Positions 22,871 through 34,925 of a DNA stretch of 64,000 nucleotides are shown piece by piece (within the stretch, counting starts at the first letter, position 1; each line of letters opens with the position of its first letter). The stretch is from positions 385,438,865-385,502,864 of the forward strand of contig OY856186.1 of the NCBI GenBank assembly GCA_963693315.1, read 5' to 3'. The stretch comes from Diogma glabrata (Eukaryota > Arthropoda > Insecta > Diptera > Cylindrotomidae). A model generated the notes under the pieces. It saw nothing but the letters and a program-made list of their open reading frames with translations, was not told where the DNA came from and did no database searches. Made by a program: the position numbers and the translations under genes.

Positions 22871-25244
22871 GGCCCCCAACGAATTTTATTTCTACAGTAG
22901 AAAGTTTCTACACCTTTTTCCATAGGAAAACTACACAACGATTCTATCTCGATTCTTTCTATGAAATTTTAACGAATTTTGATTGGTTAATTCTCTGATA
23001 AGCCTGATCTTGAGAATAGTTTTACGAAACTGAACTAAAACAAAAAAAAACAACAATCAAACATTCTATAACTTTATAGTTTATTATTGTTTTACCGTGA
23101 AAAATTTTAATTTATTTATTAAAACGATTTACTTAATTAATATTATAATATATTAAGAGTTTTAAAAGTGTATAGTGAGAAAATACAACATGATTTCTAC
23201 TCCATTTAAAACATTTTGAGTATACAAATTTTGTTAAAACTAATTCATTTGCTTTTTTAAATTTCAATTTATGTAAAATTACGTTAGTTGGATTAAAACA
23301 CATGTTTAAAATAATAATGTTTGCTCAAATTTTTACAGAAAGTCTACAATAATCGCAGATGAGAAACAAGTTCATGGTAATAATAACATGGCGGAAAAAT
23401 GCAGCAAAACAAGTATGTACAAACTTTTAAATCAGATCTATTCGGTAATTTATCAAATGAAAATTATTTTAAAATTTATGTCAATAAATTCTTTTTATAT
23501 TTGCAGATGCATGACGAAAAAGCTATACAACTATAGAATTACATTTTAAAAAAATATAACATCAATTTAAAATTTTATTTTTCATAATTTTTAATCAAAT
23601 TAAACCCTTTAGATATTAAACTAAATTGATATGTAATTAACTAAATAAATGAATTTATATGTAGATATGTAGAGTCTTGTTTTTAGATTATTAATAAAAG
23701 ACTATCTTATTTTTACAACTTTTACTAAACAAGCTCTATTTTATTATGTATCTATATTCACATTGTACATTAATTTATTATTTAGTAGTACCAACATAAA
23801 ATATTAGAACAATATCCCAGCGAATAAAATGCTATCGATTCGTTCATGAATCGATGAAGAAACTTCTTCTCTGAGGTGTAGAATCGTGATGGAAAAGGTA
23901 TGGAAATTTGTATGTAAATAAATAAAATGTCCACCAGATTCGTGAACGAATGCTCTAGTACGATTCATCATGTAATACTACCACTTGAATCGCTGTGGAA
24001 TATTCCACAACGATTCTTTAGTGAAATCTAGACTACTTTCTTAAACGATTCTTCATAGAAATTTTGTTAGTAGTTAACATTGCAATAATTAAAACATATT
24101 TTATTTTAGTTGAATTTCATTTTATTTCTAATAAATTTATTTATTATAGTTGTATAGTTATATAGTTATAGTTATATAGTTTAATATAATGTTACTTTAA
24201 CACAAAATTTATATTATTTTGGTTTTTCTCTCGATGTAAAAGAATTTTTTTTATTGAAATAAAATAGTTTTAATTATACTTATCGAAAAGAAATGATTTA
24301 ATAGCTGGCAATAGCTATTTTACTTCTCTCCATGACTGTCTTCTAAGTTTATTGTTACCAGAACCAGATTGCTTATCAGCCGCCATAATTATTTACTCTC
24401 TGTAAAAATTTGAACAAAAATTATTGTTTAGTCAAGCAGTTTTTGTAAATTTTTCTCTTTACTTAAGTACACTTTCACGTTTTTATATTTCACATTACAT
24501 TTTGTATATTTAAAAAAACCATTACTTAAAATTGAAAAATATTTTCTCACGAAAAAACATACTTATGAACTACAAAGTTGTACAATGTTGATTTTGTCTT
24601 GTTTTATACCAAGTTTATACCACCGATAGTTTAATAGAATAATAGTTTTTTGCTATTAAACTATCGATACATTGGGCGTTTATACCACAAAATAGTATTA
24701 TTCTATCTGTGGTATAAACGCTCAGAATAATATTGACAGATAGAATACGTAACGTATTTCAAATTTGAATATAAAATCTTATCAATCGAAAAGTATTTCA
24801 ACAAAAAATTAAAAAACTAATATTAATTTAAAATTAAAACTAAATTTTGAGTGATTTTGATGTTGCACATTTTTACAATCGCATGAAATTGTCTTTTACA
24901 TTTAACGTTTTGACCGTTGTAATTTTTTGAATATACTATTATACTATCGATCAAAAGCAAAATATCAAATAACTATCTGTCAAAGTAAAAAGGTATTATT
25001 CTATCCGTTTACACCATAATAGTTTAATAGCTATTTGCAATTATTCTATTATACTACCATGGTGTAAACTTAATGTTAGTTTACTTTATTAAAACTTGTA
25101 TAAAGATGGCATACTGATCAGAGAATTAACCAATCAAAAGACATTAAAATGTTATAGAAAGATTCGAGATAGAATCGTAGTGTAGTCTTCCTATGGAAAA
25201 GCTGTAGAAACTTTCTCCTGTAGAAACGAAATTCGTTGGGGTCC
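22871..25244. mobile_element. 2.4 kb inverted-repeat element with two mirrored exon-like blocks
   Basis: The ends match as inverted repeats, starting GG(C/A)CCCCAACGAATTT, for about 140 bp (22871-23010 against 25105-25244) at high similarity. They then continue, more diverged, to a mirrored block in each arm. Both blocks have a pyrimidine-rich acceptor (caaatttttacag, ending near 23340 on plus and near 24406 on minus). On the minus strand the block reads ATG and encodes MAADKQSGSGNNKLRRQSW before a possible donor near 24335; the plus-strand copy is degraded. I do not recognise this peptide. No transposase catalytic domain is visible between the arms. A smaller MITE (24611-25071) is nested in the right arm. 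Confidence 0.75.
24611..25071. mobile_element. 461-bp TIR MITE nested in the 2.4 kb element
   Basis: The left end AAGTTTATACCACCGATAG and the right end (its inverted, slightly diverged form ending GGTGTAAACTT) both lead into 'gtttaatagaataat'-like inner repeats. A secondary hairpin (24676-24722, arms gcgtttataccac) lies within. Its position splits the right arm of the surrounding foldback, which shows it inserted later. Confidence 0.68.
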
Positions 25245-25511
25245 AAAACCCCCGATATAGAAGCCTTCTTCATTTTTTAGCACAGTAAAAATAGTGAACT
25301 TGTAGCGCCATTTTGGAATTAAAACTCAATATAAAAAAAATTCAAAAAATCGCCATAACGCTCATAGCGCCATCTGGAAAAATAAAACTCCATATAAAAA
25401 AATTCAAAAATATTTAATCAAAAACACTAATCCAATTTTTTGCATATGGCAATGTTCATTGTTTATTGCAAAAGGCATGAATGGGTATGGCTATGATATA
25501 TCGGGGGTTTT
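25245..25511. mobile_element. 267-bp MITE with 15-bp perfect TIRs
   Basis: AAAACCCCCGATATA (25245-25259) is matched exactly in reverse complement at 25497-25511. Inside are two copies of a segment around 'tagcgccat' followed by 'aaaactc..atataaaaaaattcaaaaa'. No open frame. It abuts the 2.4 kb inverted-repeat element with no spacer. Confidence 0.8.
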
Positions 25512-25690
25512 GTATAGTCAATAATACTTCATAAGCAAATTAAAATTGTTCTATTGTGTTAAAAGGAGAAATTTCATACAAAATTTTTAAAATTATTCAA
25601 ATTGTCTTCTTTGTATGTAATTCCATATAAAATTTTTGTGATTTTTTCTCTTATCCCCCTGTTGCAGTGCTATTGAGATGAACAACGGAA
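25512..25690 (+). repeat. Repeat family 'B', further copy
   Basis: This matches the inverted form of 22400-22500 and also 22650-22810, ending in CTCTTATCCCC and TTGCAG. Together with those copies it brackets the elements at 22.78-25.51 kb, which suggests they inserted into or between copies of this family. Confidence 0.7.
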
Positions 25691-27315
25691 CAGAAAAATC
25701 GCTCTATTAGAAAATGTACTATCGACTGATTTGATTTGATTTTCAAGATTTGTTTCAGATAGCATATATAGTACGTAGATTAATTCGTTCCGCGTTATAT
25801 GGAAAACGCGTTATGAGAAGCATAAAGAAACATAAGACAAATCATATTAACTTACATCGCGTTATATGGAAGTTGTTTTCTCGTTATATGGAAAACGCGT
25901 TATAAGAAACAGAAATAATATGAATTGAATGAATTCGTACCGCGTTGTATGGAATCCTAGAAATAGATAAATTTTACAAAAATAATCCTATATAAAAACT
26001 GCATTCTCAAAATGCATAGTTAAGTTAACTCGTGATTAACTCATATATGAATTACATAAAATGTCAAAAAGTAAATAATTTATATAGATAATTTAATCTA
26101 AATTTATTTAATACAAGTACATATGTAATTCATAATCCATAAAATTCACAAATAAAATTATTTCCAACAAAAAATTAAAATCGTACATTGTAAATTGAGT
26201 TATTGTGAGGTGACATCATCATCACTTTCCAATATTAGCCGTCTAACTTTTTTTTTCTTACTGGAGGAAAATCCTCCTCACTTTCCAAATTTTCTTCTAT
26301 GCGTTCTATTGTTCTATTAAAAATCTGATCTGCTGCATATCCACCTTTATCGATAATTTTAGGGAGCTCTGTTTTAAATTTTTCGGCAGCCTCTGCATCA
26401 GCTGAAGCCTGTTCTCCTTGAAACTTGATGTTGTGCAAGGAATACCTATATTTTAACTTGTCTAGCCATACTGCGCTTGCAGTAAATGTGTGATTGTGTT
26501 TCTCTATAGAAGAGTTGCTAATTCCTCTAAAATGCTCATATAATTTAAGCGCTTTCCGCTTAATAAGATTGCCACACACAGGTATCTTTTTGGCTATACA
26601 ATCTTCCAACCACATGATCAATGCTCGTTCCATTTTTACCATATTAATGTTTCGTATACGAGTAGCGCGCTTCGCACCTGATGGACAACCCTCTGCAATA
26701 GTTTTTCTTATTTTCATCTCATTTTTTTTACAGTCCTAATTGTAGATTCATTCAATTTTAACGATTTCGCAACAGCAGATACTTTTTCTCCACTCCTTAA
26801 ACGATTTAAGATTGCAATTTCCTCCACAAGGTTTATACAATTTCTTTTTAACAGTTTTCGACTTTTGCTTATTTCAGACATTTTACTAACCCTATAAATA
26901 TTATTTTTTTATTTGAAAATAAAATGCAGAACATGTGGAAATAAAAAATTTTACCTATTTGTATGATCTTTAATGTTCCACAGCTCTAATAATGTAAATT
27001 TAAGAAATCAAAACAATTTTATGTACCTGTAACCATAAACACATTTAAACATAAACTAAATTACGAAAAGGCACGAAGAAAGAAATAACATAAACGAATG
27101 GTATATTTTTTGTTAATTGCCTACTACCACGTAATTGAAATTAAGAAAAAGGGAAATACCCGAAATGCCTACTATGCACACAATATGTACAGATAAAAAT
27201 GAAAAACGCGTTATAAGGAGATCGATTCGCGTTATAGGAGAACAGTTCCCAACTTCCACTGCGCGTTATATGGAAATCGCGTTATAAAAATGCCGCGTTA
27301 TAGGAAAGTTGACTG
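25691..27315 (-). mobile_element. Tigger/pogo-like DNA transposon relic
   Basis: Read on the minus strand the 5' end is 27315: CAGTCAACTTTCCTATAAC, a typical Tigger/pogo TIR, flanked by TA (27316-27317). Subterminal motifs CGCGTTATATGGAAA occur repeatedly on both sides (27195-27305 and 25785-25945). The left TIR is not found, so the left end is degraded or deleted, and the left boundary given is approximate. The encoded transposase lacks its catalytic domain. Confidence 0.78.
26235..26881 (-). pseudogene. Tigger/pogo (CENP-B-like) transposase, truncated
   Basis: The minus strand starts at an ATG (26879-26881) with a psq-type helix-turn-helix (LLKRN, LNRLRSGEKVSAVAKSLKL, ESTIRTVKK). A one-base loss in the A8 run near 26730 then shifts the frame. 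The rest encodes a CENP-B-type HTH (MERALIMWLEDCIAKKIPV, ASAVWLDKLKYRYSLHNI, GEQASADAEAAE). It reaches GGYAADQIFN, where the catalytic DDE domain should begin, but instead ends within about 27 residues in an acidic/basic tail. The whole DDE region, about 250-300 residues, is deleted. DNA-binding domains might still be encodable but the element cannot transpose itself. Confidence 0.83.
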
Positions 27316-27366
27316 TAACCATAACCATCCTGTTATTTTTGTTCAACTAATTTCAGTGCTTCTACA

Positions 27367-27982
27367 AGTCTACATTCACATGATTGTTTTGTTTTTTTTG
27401 TTTTTTTAATATCGTTCTACAACAACAAAAATATGAAGATATCGTTTAAATTTTGTTTCCCCTGCTAAATCTGTCAAAATATTTACTATTTTGAAGAGAG
27501 AAGTCAACATTTTTTATTATTTGATTATTTATTTAACTTGTAAATAATTTAATAAATAAGATTATCATAGCTAGTAAAGTTTATTCATGTTTTGGTTAAA
27601 GACCTTTAAATTTTCCTCGATTCCTAAATATTCTACTTATAAAATTTCACTCGTATTCTTAATTTTAATGAATTTTCAATTTAAAGATAAATTAAATATC
27701 AATTTAATTAATCGTTACAGCACTTTCAAACATTGACAATAATTTAATTGATAAAAAAGTATGAATGTCGATATAAACTTATCGACTTTAAAGAAAAATA
27801 ACGATTAAAAACAACCAAAATTACTATAACCGATATAAATTGGTTGTTTATATCGTTGTTTTTTGGTGAGCTTTAGTTTTGAGATTGAAATAAAGGGGCG
27901 CTAGTTTCTATGTGTTTTTGCATGGAGAAAACAACAACAACCACCGTAAATGAAAAAAAAAACAATCATGTGAATGTAGACT
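27367..27982. mobile_element. 616-bp element with inverted ends
   Basis: AGTCTACATTCACATGATTG at 27367-27386 recurs inverted at 27963-27982, followed inward on both sides by T/A runs. No coding frame is seen between. Another palindrome starts 2 bp to its right. Confidence 0.72.
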
Positions 27983-27983
27983 G

Positions 27984-28174
27984 AGGCCCGCTATACACTT
28001 ATGCTAAGCTATGCGAACTATGTGAACTATGTTTTTTGTATATAACGTAATCAAATGGAGACTATACACTTGAGCTAAGCTTATAGCTTAGCTCAAGTGT
28101 ATAGTGATCCATTTGATTACGTTATATACAAAAACCATAGTTCGCATAGCTTAGCTTAAGTGTATAGTGGGCCT
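27984..28174. mobile_element. 191-bp near-perfect palindrome
   Basis: The two halves, beginning AGGCCCGCTATACACTT and ending in the inverse, pair over about 90 bp each with a few mismatches and a 12-nt gap in one arm. There is essentially no loop: the centre is GCTTATAGC. The arm itself contains 'tacacttgagctaagc' twice, once near each end. The target duplication is unclear. Confidence 0.88.
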
Positions 28175-30178
28175 AAGTGTCTGCAAGTGCAAAAGAATTT
28201 TCAAATTGTACAAATGATACAAATCTTTTCCATTTGAAAAAATCTTGAAGCTTTTTATGATTTGTGTCTCCACTAAAAAAAATTTTATTGAGCTTAAAAG
28301 TAGATGGCATTTTAAACAAATAGATAAAGTAGATTATCATAACCTTAATTTATATACAATAGATGTCTCTAAAAGTTTTCGTTAAAATATTATCTAAGGA
28401 GTTTGTTGTCGGCATTGCCTAATTTGGCATTGGTGTAAAACGTAGAGTTTTTAACCTCCCTTGAATAGTTTTTCTCCACTTGAAAATACTACTTCAGTGC
28501 TCTCTCTTCTCCGCGACATATCACGACGGAAAAAGTAACATCTTTATTTTTATTATTATTATTTGTTACTGTCAAATAAACGATAAGAGGAACCCCTTTG
28601 AAACATTATTTTAAAAAAGATTTATAAAATTGATTAATTATTGTTTGATTTGTAAGTTGATTTTTAAACTCGGAATTAGTTCAAAATAGTTTATATAAAA
28701 TAAAATTATAAAAAAAGTGTCGTGTGAAATAATATATAAATTTTTTTTAAACTAAAAGAAACTTTATTTAAAAAAGTGCATTCAAAGAGGTAATTAAATG
28801 TGACGTGTTGTATGATTCTATAATTTAATTTTTCATTTAATTCAAAATAACATAAAATGTGATTTTTTTTTAATTGTTAACCAAAATTTACTATTTTTTT
28901 TCTAAACTAAAAATAACTAATCAAAGTTTTATAAAAATTTAATTTGTGATAAAAAAAAATATAAAAGCAATATTTATTTATTTAATATTTTAATAAATAA
29001 ATCTAATTGATAAAATATTAAATTAAAAAAGTGCCAATTTAGGTTATGTTATTTCTGTTGTCACCTAAAAAAAAACTATAAAAAAGAAATTTTTGTGACA
29101 GGGTTTACAACAAAAAGTTGAATTTTTTGAATATAAAAGAATAAAAAATTGAGGTATAGCAAAAATATTATTTTTTTTATATATATAATTTGGATAATAT
29201 TTTCGTAAATAATTTTTCAAGATATTTCTTTAAAAATATCTATAATAAATTTGTTTTCGAAATAAATTACACAAAAAGAAATAAAATGAAATTGAATTTT
29301 CGGAACGAGTAATATTACAAACTGGGATCTATTATTAGGTACAACACCGAACATAAAAAATCAAAAAATAAATTCATGTTTGATTTTTGTTACTCCTATA
29401 ATGAAAAAACAACAAAAAATGAGTTTATAATTTATTTATACAAAAATTATTATTGTTATAGGAATTAAATTGAAATAATGAAGTTTCGAATTAAAAATGG
29501 TTTTCCCTCCTTTTTTGTAGTTTAGAGATATTTCTTTCATGCACACATAAATATTTTTTTTTTTTTATATTTTGATTTTCTTCCAGTGAACGATGTACAA
29601 AAAACTTGTCATTTTAAGTTTAAGCTTGATAAGGCAAGGGAAGCAGATATGAAAAATTTATTTATGTAGGATCAGTTGAACACAAAACTTTCCTATCCGG
29701 TGTGATTGTTTATAAATTTATTCTAGTATGATGACTGAGTCTATCAAATAAGCGATTTTCAACCATTTGTGAAAATATTCTCTTATTTAGGTTGTTTGTT
29801 TCGGTTTAAGTATTTATTGTTGTTGTTGAAACGGCGTTAATCCACCGAGGTTTCCAATCCAAGGTATGCAGTCGCCTCGAGATTTATCCTAGTTTTTCTT
29901 CATTCATGGGTTAAGGTAGACTTCACATACAGACATTTACCATATCAAAATCAAAGCCACGAATGTAGTTCGAAAAGCATATTTTAATCGTCCGCAGAAG
30001 TTAAGTCGTATAGATGTAGAAGCTCACGGTGAACCAAAAATGTGCTATGAATCCTTGATTTTTGATTCAGTCCGCTGTTTCGCACTAGTATTAGTGTGAA
30101 GGGCTAGGGCAGTTGTTATGCTTTTTTCATCCTGGTCCGAGTTAATTAAACCTCACCTTGGTTCGACTTATTTAAAAG
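28175..30178. other. AT-rich spacer, no gene recognised
   Basis: Long A/T runs and only tiny open frames. From about 29830 the sequence becomes less AT-rich and leads into the non-LTR element, so the last 350 bp could be its 5' untranslated region. Confidence 0.45.
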
Positions 30179-31600
30179 ATGGCGAGTAGCAGTGGAAAGA
30201 GGCATAGAAATGAGAAGCCCGAATTCGAAATTGCCGAGGAAAGGGGTCTAGTGAGAAAAATGGAAGAAGTGAGAAAAATGGAGACCATGAGTTACTCCTT
30301 AATGATTGCAAAATTGATTGTGTTGTTGACTCAGTTAAGCAAGGTCTGGCTGACATAATTCTAGAACTAGTTGGCTTACCCACATTGAACGAACGGTCCC
30401 ACGAAAGGTCCTCATAAGGAGACTCTAAATAACCTAAGCCGGGTGGTAAGCGCAGTACAAATGGCGTACACAAATATGTTGATCCATGTTTCAGCTCTTG
30501 AAGCTAAACAGGACAACAATGACAACATAAAATCTGAGATTCTGAAAGGAATCAATGATTTACTAAACAAATACAAGATACCAAAAACGACGATACCAAA
30601 AATAAATAAGCAAAACGATGAAGGTAATGATCAGGACAAACGTACAGGTACAAAAGAAAGTGCAAAACCGGAAAATGTCATATGCTGATGCTGTTCAGAC
30701 ACAGGATAGCAAACAGTCAGAGGCTGCTGTCGTTCCGCAGCAACTGCGGAATAACAACAAACGGATTAACAACAAAATTAACATATGTAGCGAAAACGTG
30801 ACTGAATCCATTGGTAACTAAACCAGCTAATGAAGCAAACTTACCGGAGGAGGAATGGAACCTAGTTGGCGGCGAGAGGAAAAAGGGGAAGAGAAAGCGT
30901 GACAAAATCCAAAACGCTAAAAGGAAAGGCAATAAAAATATAAGAACCAAAAAATTGGTAAACCACGTCCCTGGTAAGGAGTGCGATGTCATCAAAGCTG
31001 GTCTCGCAACCCACGTTAACCCGTGTGACGGAGGTTTGAGAGTTAAAGCAATAAAAAGCACGAAAGACCACGGTATTCTGTTGACAACTGACCTTAGCTC
31101 TGATCTCAATGCTATTACCAATAACGAGTCGCTAGAATATGCCGGTTTTCTAATTAGTGAGCCTAAGAAACCGATGCCATGATTAATAATAAAGGCGGTC
31201 AGAGCTGGCTTTACTGAAGCGGAACTAGCATCTGCTATCATAAGACAAAATGGTATCGATAGCGAAACAAGAGTGATCAAACCTGTCTTTAAGATTGGTG
31301 CGAAAATTGGAGTAGACATGAACTGGGTGGTGGAAATAAACGCTGAATGTAAGAACCAAATTCTTAACAAAAAAGTGTTTACTTGGAGTGGGCATCTTGT
31401 ATAGTTCAGGCTTATGTCAGACCTCTTCGCTGTTACAAGTGTCAGTGCTTTGGACATATGTCTAAAACATGCACAAAAGATGAACAGACATGAGGCCATT
31501 GTTTAAAAACGGGTCACAGAGAATGCTCAGATAAAGTATCTCCTGCGGAATGTGCACTCTGTAAAACAATTAGTAAATGTTCACAAGGTAGGAGGTAGCA
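30179..31600 (+). pseudogene. Non-LTR ORF1 (Gag-like) relic
   Basis: It starts at ATG 30179 (MASSSGKRHRNEKPEF) and is broken by frameshifts and stops within 200 bp, then again near 30690, 31180 and 31490. Recognisable pieces include a basic stretch with PEEEWNLVGGERKKGKRKR, a segment around AGLATHVNPCDGGLRVKAIK, and C-terminal zinc knuckles CYKCQCFGHMSKTC (about 31432) followed by a second, GHCLKTGHRECS. ORF1 proteins of this type bind the element RNA. The long open frame on the opposite strand (31499-30717) is a shadow of it. Confidence 0.78.
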
Positions 31601-31651
31601 CCTGCCATAGCTATAATCATGAATTGGAGCGCATGAACCATAGAAATCTCT

Positions 31652-34600
31652 ATGAACAGACACACTAATACAGCGTTCAGGTCGGGCATAAATCTGAAAA
31701 TTGTACAATCAAACTTGCAACACTCAGTGCTGGTAGTGCACGAGATGCGTGAATCCGTCTCTACTCACAATGTAGGCATCCTATGTGTACAGGAAGGTCT
31801 ACGGAATGAACGGAGTCGCAACTGGTCTGGGAATTAACACGCACGCAAAAATGGGGAAAATTGCATACCTGCTCCCATAAGTTTCCACAACACCAGTATA
31901 AAAGCTGTAACGTTCTCACAATTTAAAGATTCTCACTGTGTTTGTGTAGAGGCTAGATACCCTGGTGGAGCGTCTCATCTAGCAAATGTATATTGTCAGT
32001 TTCGGAAGACTATCGAGAACCATTTAAATAAGCTTGATAAGATCCTAGCCCATATACACGGTCCAGTAATCATTATCGGTGACTTTAACGCTCGATTCAA
32101 AATGTGGTTCGATCGTATCACTGACAACAGAGGTTACAAACTTGAAGATTTTATCTCACGATGGAGTTTGTTTGTGGCGAACGAATCTGGGAATCTAACA
32201 TATGCACACAATGGTGAGTTGTCAATAGGGGTCACCTTAGTATCGCAAAATATGATAAAGCGTATAAAACACTGGAAAGTACATGAAGGCTGGACCTCCA
32301 GTGATCATCGTGTTATCTCGTTTGAGATAATTGATTCTCAGAGTCGTTCTGTCTGCGTTTCTCGTGTAATAATTCTAATACAAAAAGGTTCAAAATCGAT
32401 GCTACCAACTGGAAACTCCTTACTCAAAATCTAGTACTAAATATTAAACAAGACAAGAGACAAGCAGAAGAGATTTGCTGTTCTGATGACTGTTAGACGA
32501 TATTGGCTTCTCTTACCGAGGTCATACTAAACGCTTGTGAAGATTCCATACAACGCAAATCAAACTGCAACAAAACAAATGGGGCAACCCAGTGATCTAA
32601 CTAAACTTAAAAGTGAGGTAAACCAGGTAAGAACTAAGAAAAAAGTACAGAAAGAACGTGATCCAAATCTGAGACTGCAAAAGCAGGCTGCTTGCAGGAA
32701 CCTAAGAAACATACATGCAAAAGGTCCATACAACTAAAAAGCAAAGCTTCATGAAACTTGTTACGGAAGTAGGCAACAAGGATCCATGGGGCTTCAATTA
32801 TAAATATCAGACAGAAAAGCTTGCTCAACGTAGAGTTCATGGAACCGTTTCTTCGAACAGAAACAACATGAACTCATGGAGTGTGCTGCTTGACACCTTG
32901 CTTCCAGACGATACAGAGGACTCACCTGAACATGCTGAGATCAGAAGGATAGCGCAGCTACCGTAGGTCTCTCAGGATATCTCAGACTTCACAGTCGATG
33001 ACCTAGAGGAGGCTGAGATGAGCAAGAAACGTGGTAAAGCTCCTGGTCTGGATTTAATAGAAGTTGTAATTGTACAGCAGTCGTGGAAGGTTTTAGCTCC
33101 TACTTACTTAAAACTCATCAATAGCTGCCTCAGATATGGTATCTTTCCAAAAGAGTGGAAGATTGGTCGGGTTATTATAATTCCAAAAGCCGGAGATAGG
33201 GACTTTAGCGAGCCCAATTCTTATCGACCAATCATGCTTCTTTCAATTCTGGGTAAAATTTTTGAGAAAATATTTAATGAGAAGCTTTTAAATTGCATTG
33301 ATTTGAATGGTGGGATATCGGATAAGCTTTAGAACGGGTCGCTCCAATTGTCAAATCAACCGATGAAAAGTATTGTCTTGGCATTTCCGTAGATATATCG
33401 GGGGCTTTCGATAATCTATGGTGGACAAGTGTCATTAGTTACCTAACTGAACTCGGCTGCCCAGCTAATCTCCTGAGATTGCTGGATGCCTACCTTAATT
33501 CGATAAAGCCAATAATTAAAAATGATATTGATTCGGTGGAAAAGGCGTTTACAAGAGGAGTTCCACAAGGGTCTGTCCTTGGTCCAACTCTTTGGAATAC
33601 GGTCTTTAATACTAGTATGATAGTGATAGATGGAGTCTCAAAAGTCGCATACGCTGATGATAAAGTAATTGTAATTTCTGGAAATTCTAGAAAAACAATT
33701 GCAAGAAAGACCTCCTGGTGCAGAAGAAACAAGTCAAGCTTGTCAGTGCAAAAAACTGTTATGCTACAGCTAAAGGGCAAGTACGAGAGAGCATGGCCAC
33801 CAACCATTAAGGTACATGGAAATACAATCAAAATGGTCAGCTCAGCTAGATAGTAGATGCCTTGGTGTTGACTTGAATGAGAGGCTGGAGATATCAAGTC
33901 ATATTACACGAATATGCGAGAAATCTAAGTCCCTCTTCCACAGCTTCACAAGGTTATCTCATAAATGGTGGGGTCTTGATAGAAATACACTTCATCTTAT
34001 TTATAAGATTGTAGTGGAATCTATTTTGTCTTACTGCTCAGCTGGTTGGTATGGGCGGACTAACGTTAAGCATAATGCACAGTTACTAAGCGCTCAGAGA
34101 AATATGTTGCACCGGATGATCTGAGGTTACAGATCCATTTCTACAACCTCGACTCAGGTCATTGCGGGCACAATTCCTTTAGACCTTCTCCTAAAAGAGA
34201 AGGCAAAATTATACAATCGTGCTGTGTTGTTTGTGTTGAAACATCAGAGTTGAAAGGAAGCAAATAAAAAAGGGGCTGCACCAGGAGACCCTCAACGAAT
34301 GGAAGACACGTTGGGAGGTCTCAGATATGGAAAGGCATACGTATCTTTTTTTCAGCGTTGGAGCTTTCGCTTTAGGCACGAAAAAGGTAGCTCTGACAGG
34401 TCCTATGGTCCAGCTTATAACTGGACACGGCAAATTTAGAGAGTACTTGAAACGAGTTGATTTTACGTTCCATGGTTTATGACCAACATGTGATGTGATG
34501 ATACTGCATTACATGTTCTTCTGGATTGCCCTGATTACGATACCTTAAGGAACGATCTTAAATCGTTCTTACTTGAAAATAGAATTGACAGTTTGGCAGC

Positions 34601-34800
34601 AGATACACTTAGTATACTGCTGAACACAAAAAAATATTATTGTGTTTATACAATTTTTCATTGAAGCTCATGAACTGATGGGAGAAAGAAATCAGGTATA
34701 ATCCTTCAGGTTAGACTACTTTCTGACATAGTTCATAGATAGTAGAACATACAGTTACTCTGTATGTAAACCATCAACCTCCACAAGGTTAGGGATGGAA
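31652..34800 (+). pseudogene. Non-LTR ORF2 (endonuclease and reverse transcriptase) relic
   Basis: The endonuclease part has LKIVQSNLQHS, VGILCVQE, IIIGDFNARF (near 32080) and SSDHRVISFE (near 32300). The RT begins KKRGKAPGLDLI (33020) and passes KEWKIGRVIIIPKAGD, SYRPIMLLSILGKIFEKI, DISGAFDNLWW (33395), RGVPQGSVLGPTLWN, the catalytic AYADD (near 33650), then CLGVDLNERLEI and YCSAGWYG. A C-terminal cysteine/histidine segment (PTCD..., LHVLLDCPDY in a shifted frame) lies at about 34480-34540. Numerous stops and shifts break it (for example 31836, 32434, 32967, 33332, 33853, 34124), so it is long dead. Confidence 0.83.
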
Positions 34801-34925
34801 ACGAGGAACTAAATTAATTTGACTGAGGTAAAATATAACTATTTTACTTTCTGATGACAAATAAATGTTTTAGACACAATTATTTCGGTCGATCGATGTT
34901 TGAACTGCTGAAAAAAAAAAAAAAA

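Larger units (their letters stand above)
30179..34925 (+). mobile_element. Decayed non-LTR retrotransposon (R1/LOA/Jockey-like)
   Basis: Two consecutive degenerate coding regions, an ORF1 with CCHC knuckles and an ORF2 with endonuclease and reverse transcriptase, end at a 15-A tail (34911-34925). Base composition is clearly less AT-rich than the flanks. The apurinic-type endonuclease ahead of the RT, the CCHC ORF1 and the RT wording (DISGAFDNLWW, AYADD) place it in the R1/LOA/Jockey group, but I cannot fix the clade. Target duplications were not identified. Confidence 0.85.

Noticed and set aside
26494..26739. 81-codon plus-strand frame
   Set aside because: It is the antisense of the Tigger/pogo transposase relic.
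30717..31499. 260-codon minus-strand frame
   Set aside because: It runs antisense to the non-LTR ORF1 relic, whose plus-strand motifs (CCHC knuckles) are recognisable.
33490..33897. 135-codon minus-strand frame
   Set aside because: Antisense to the reverse transcriptase core containing AYADD; a shadow frame.
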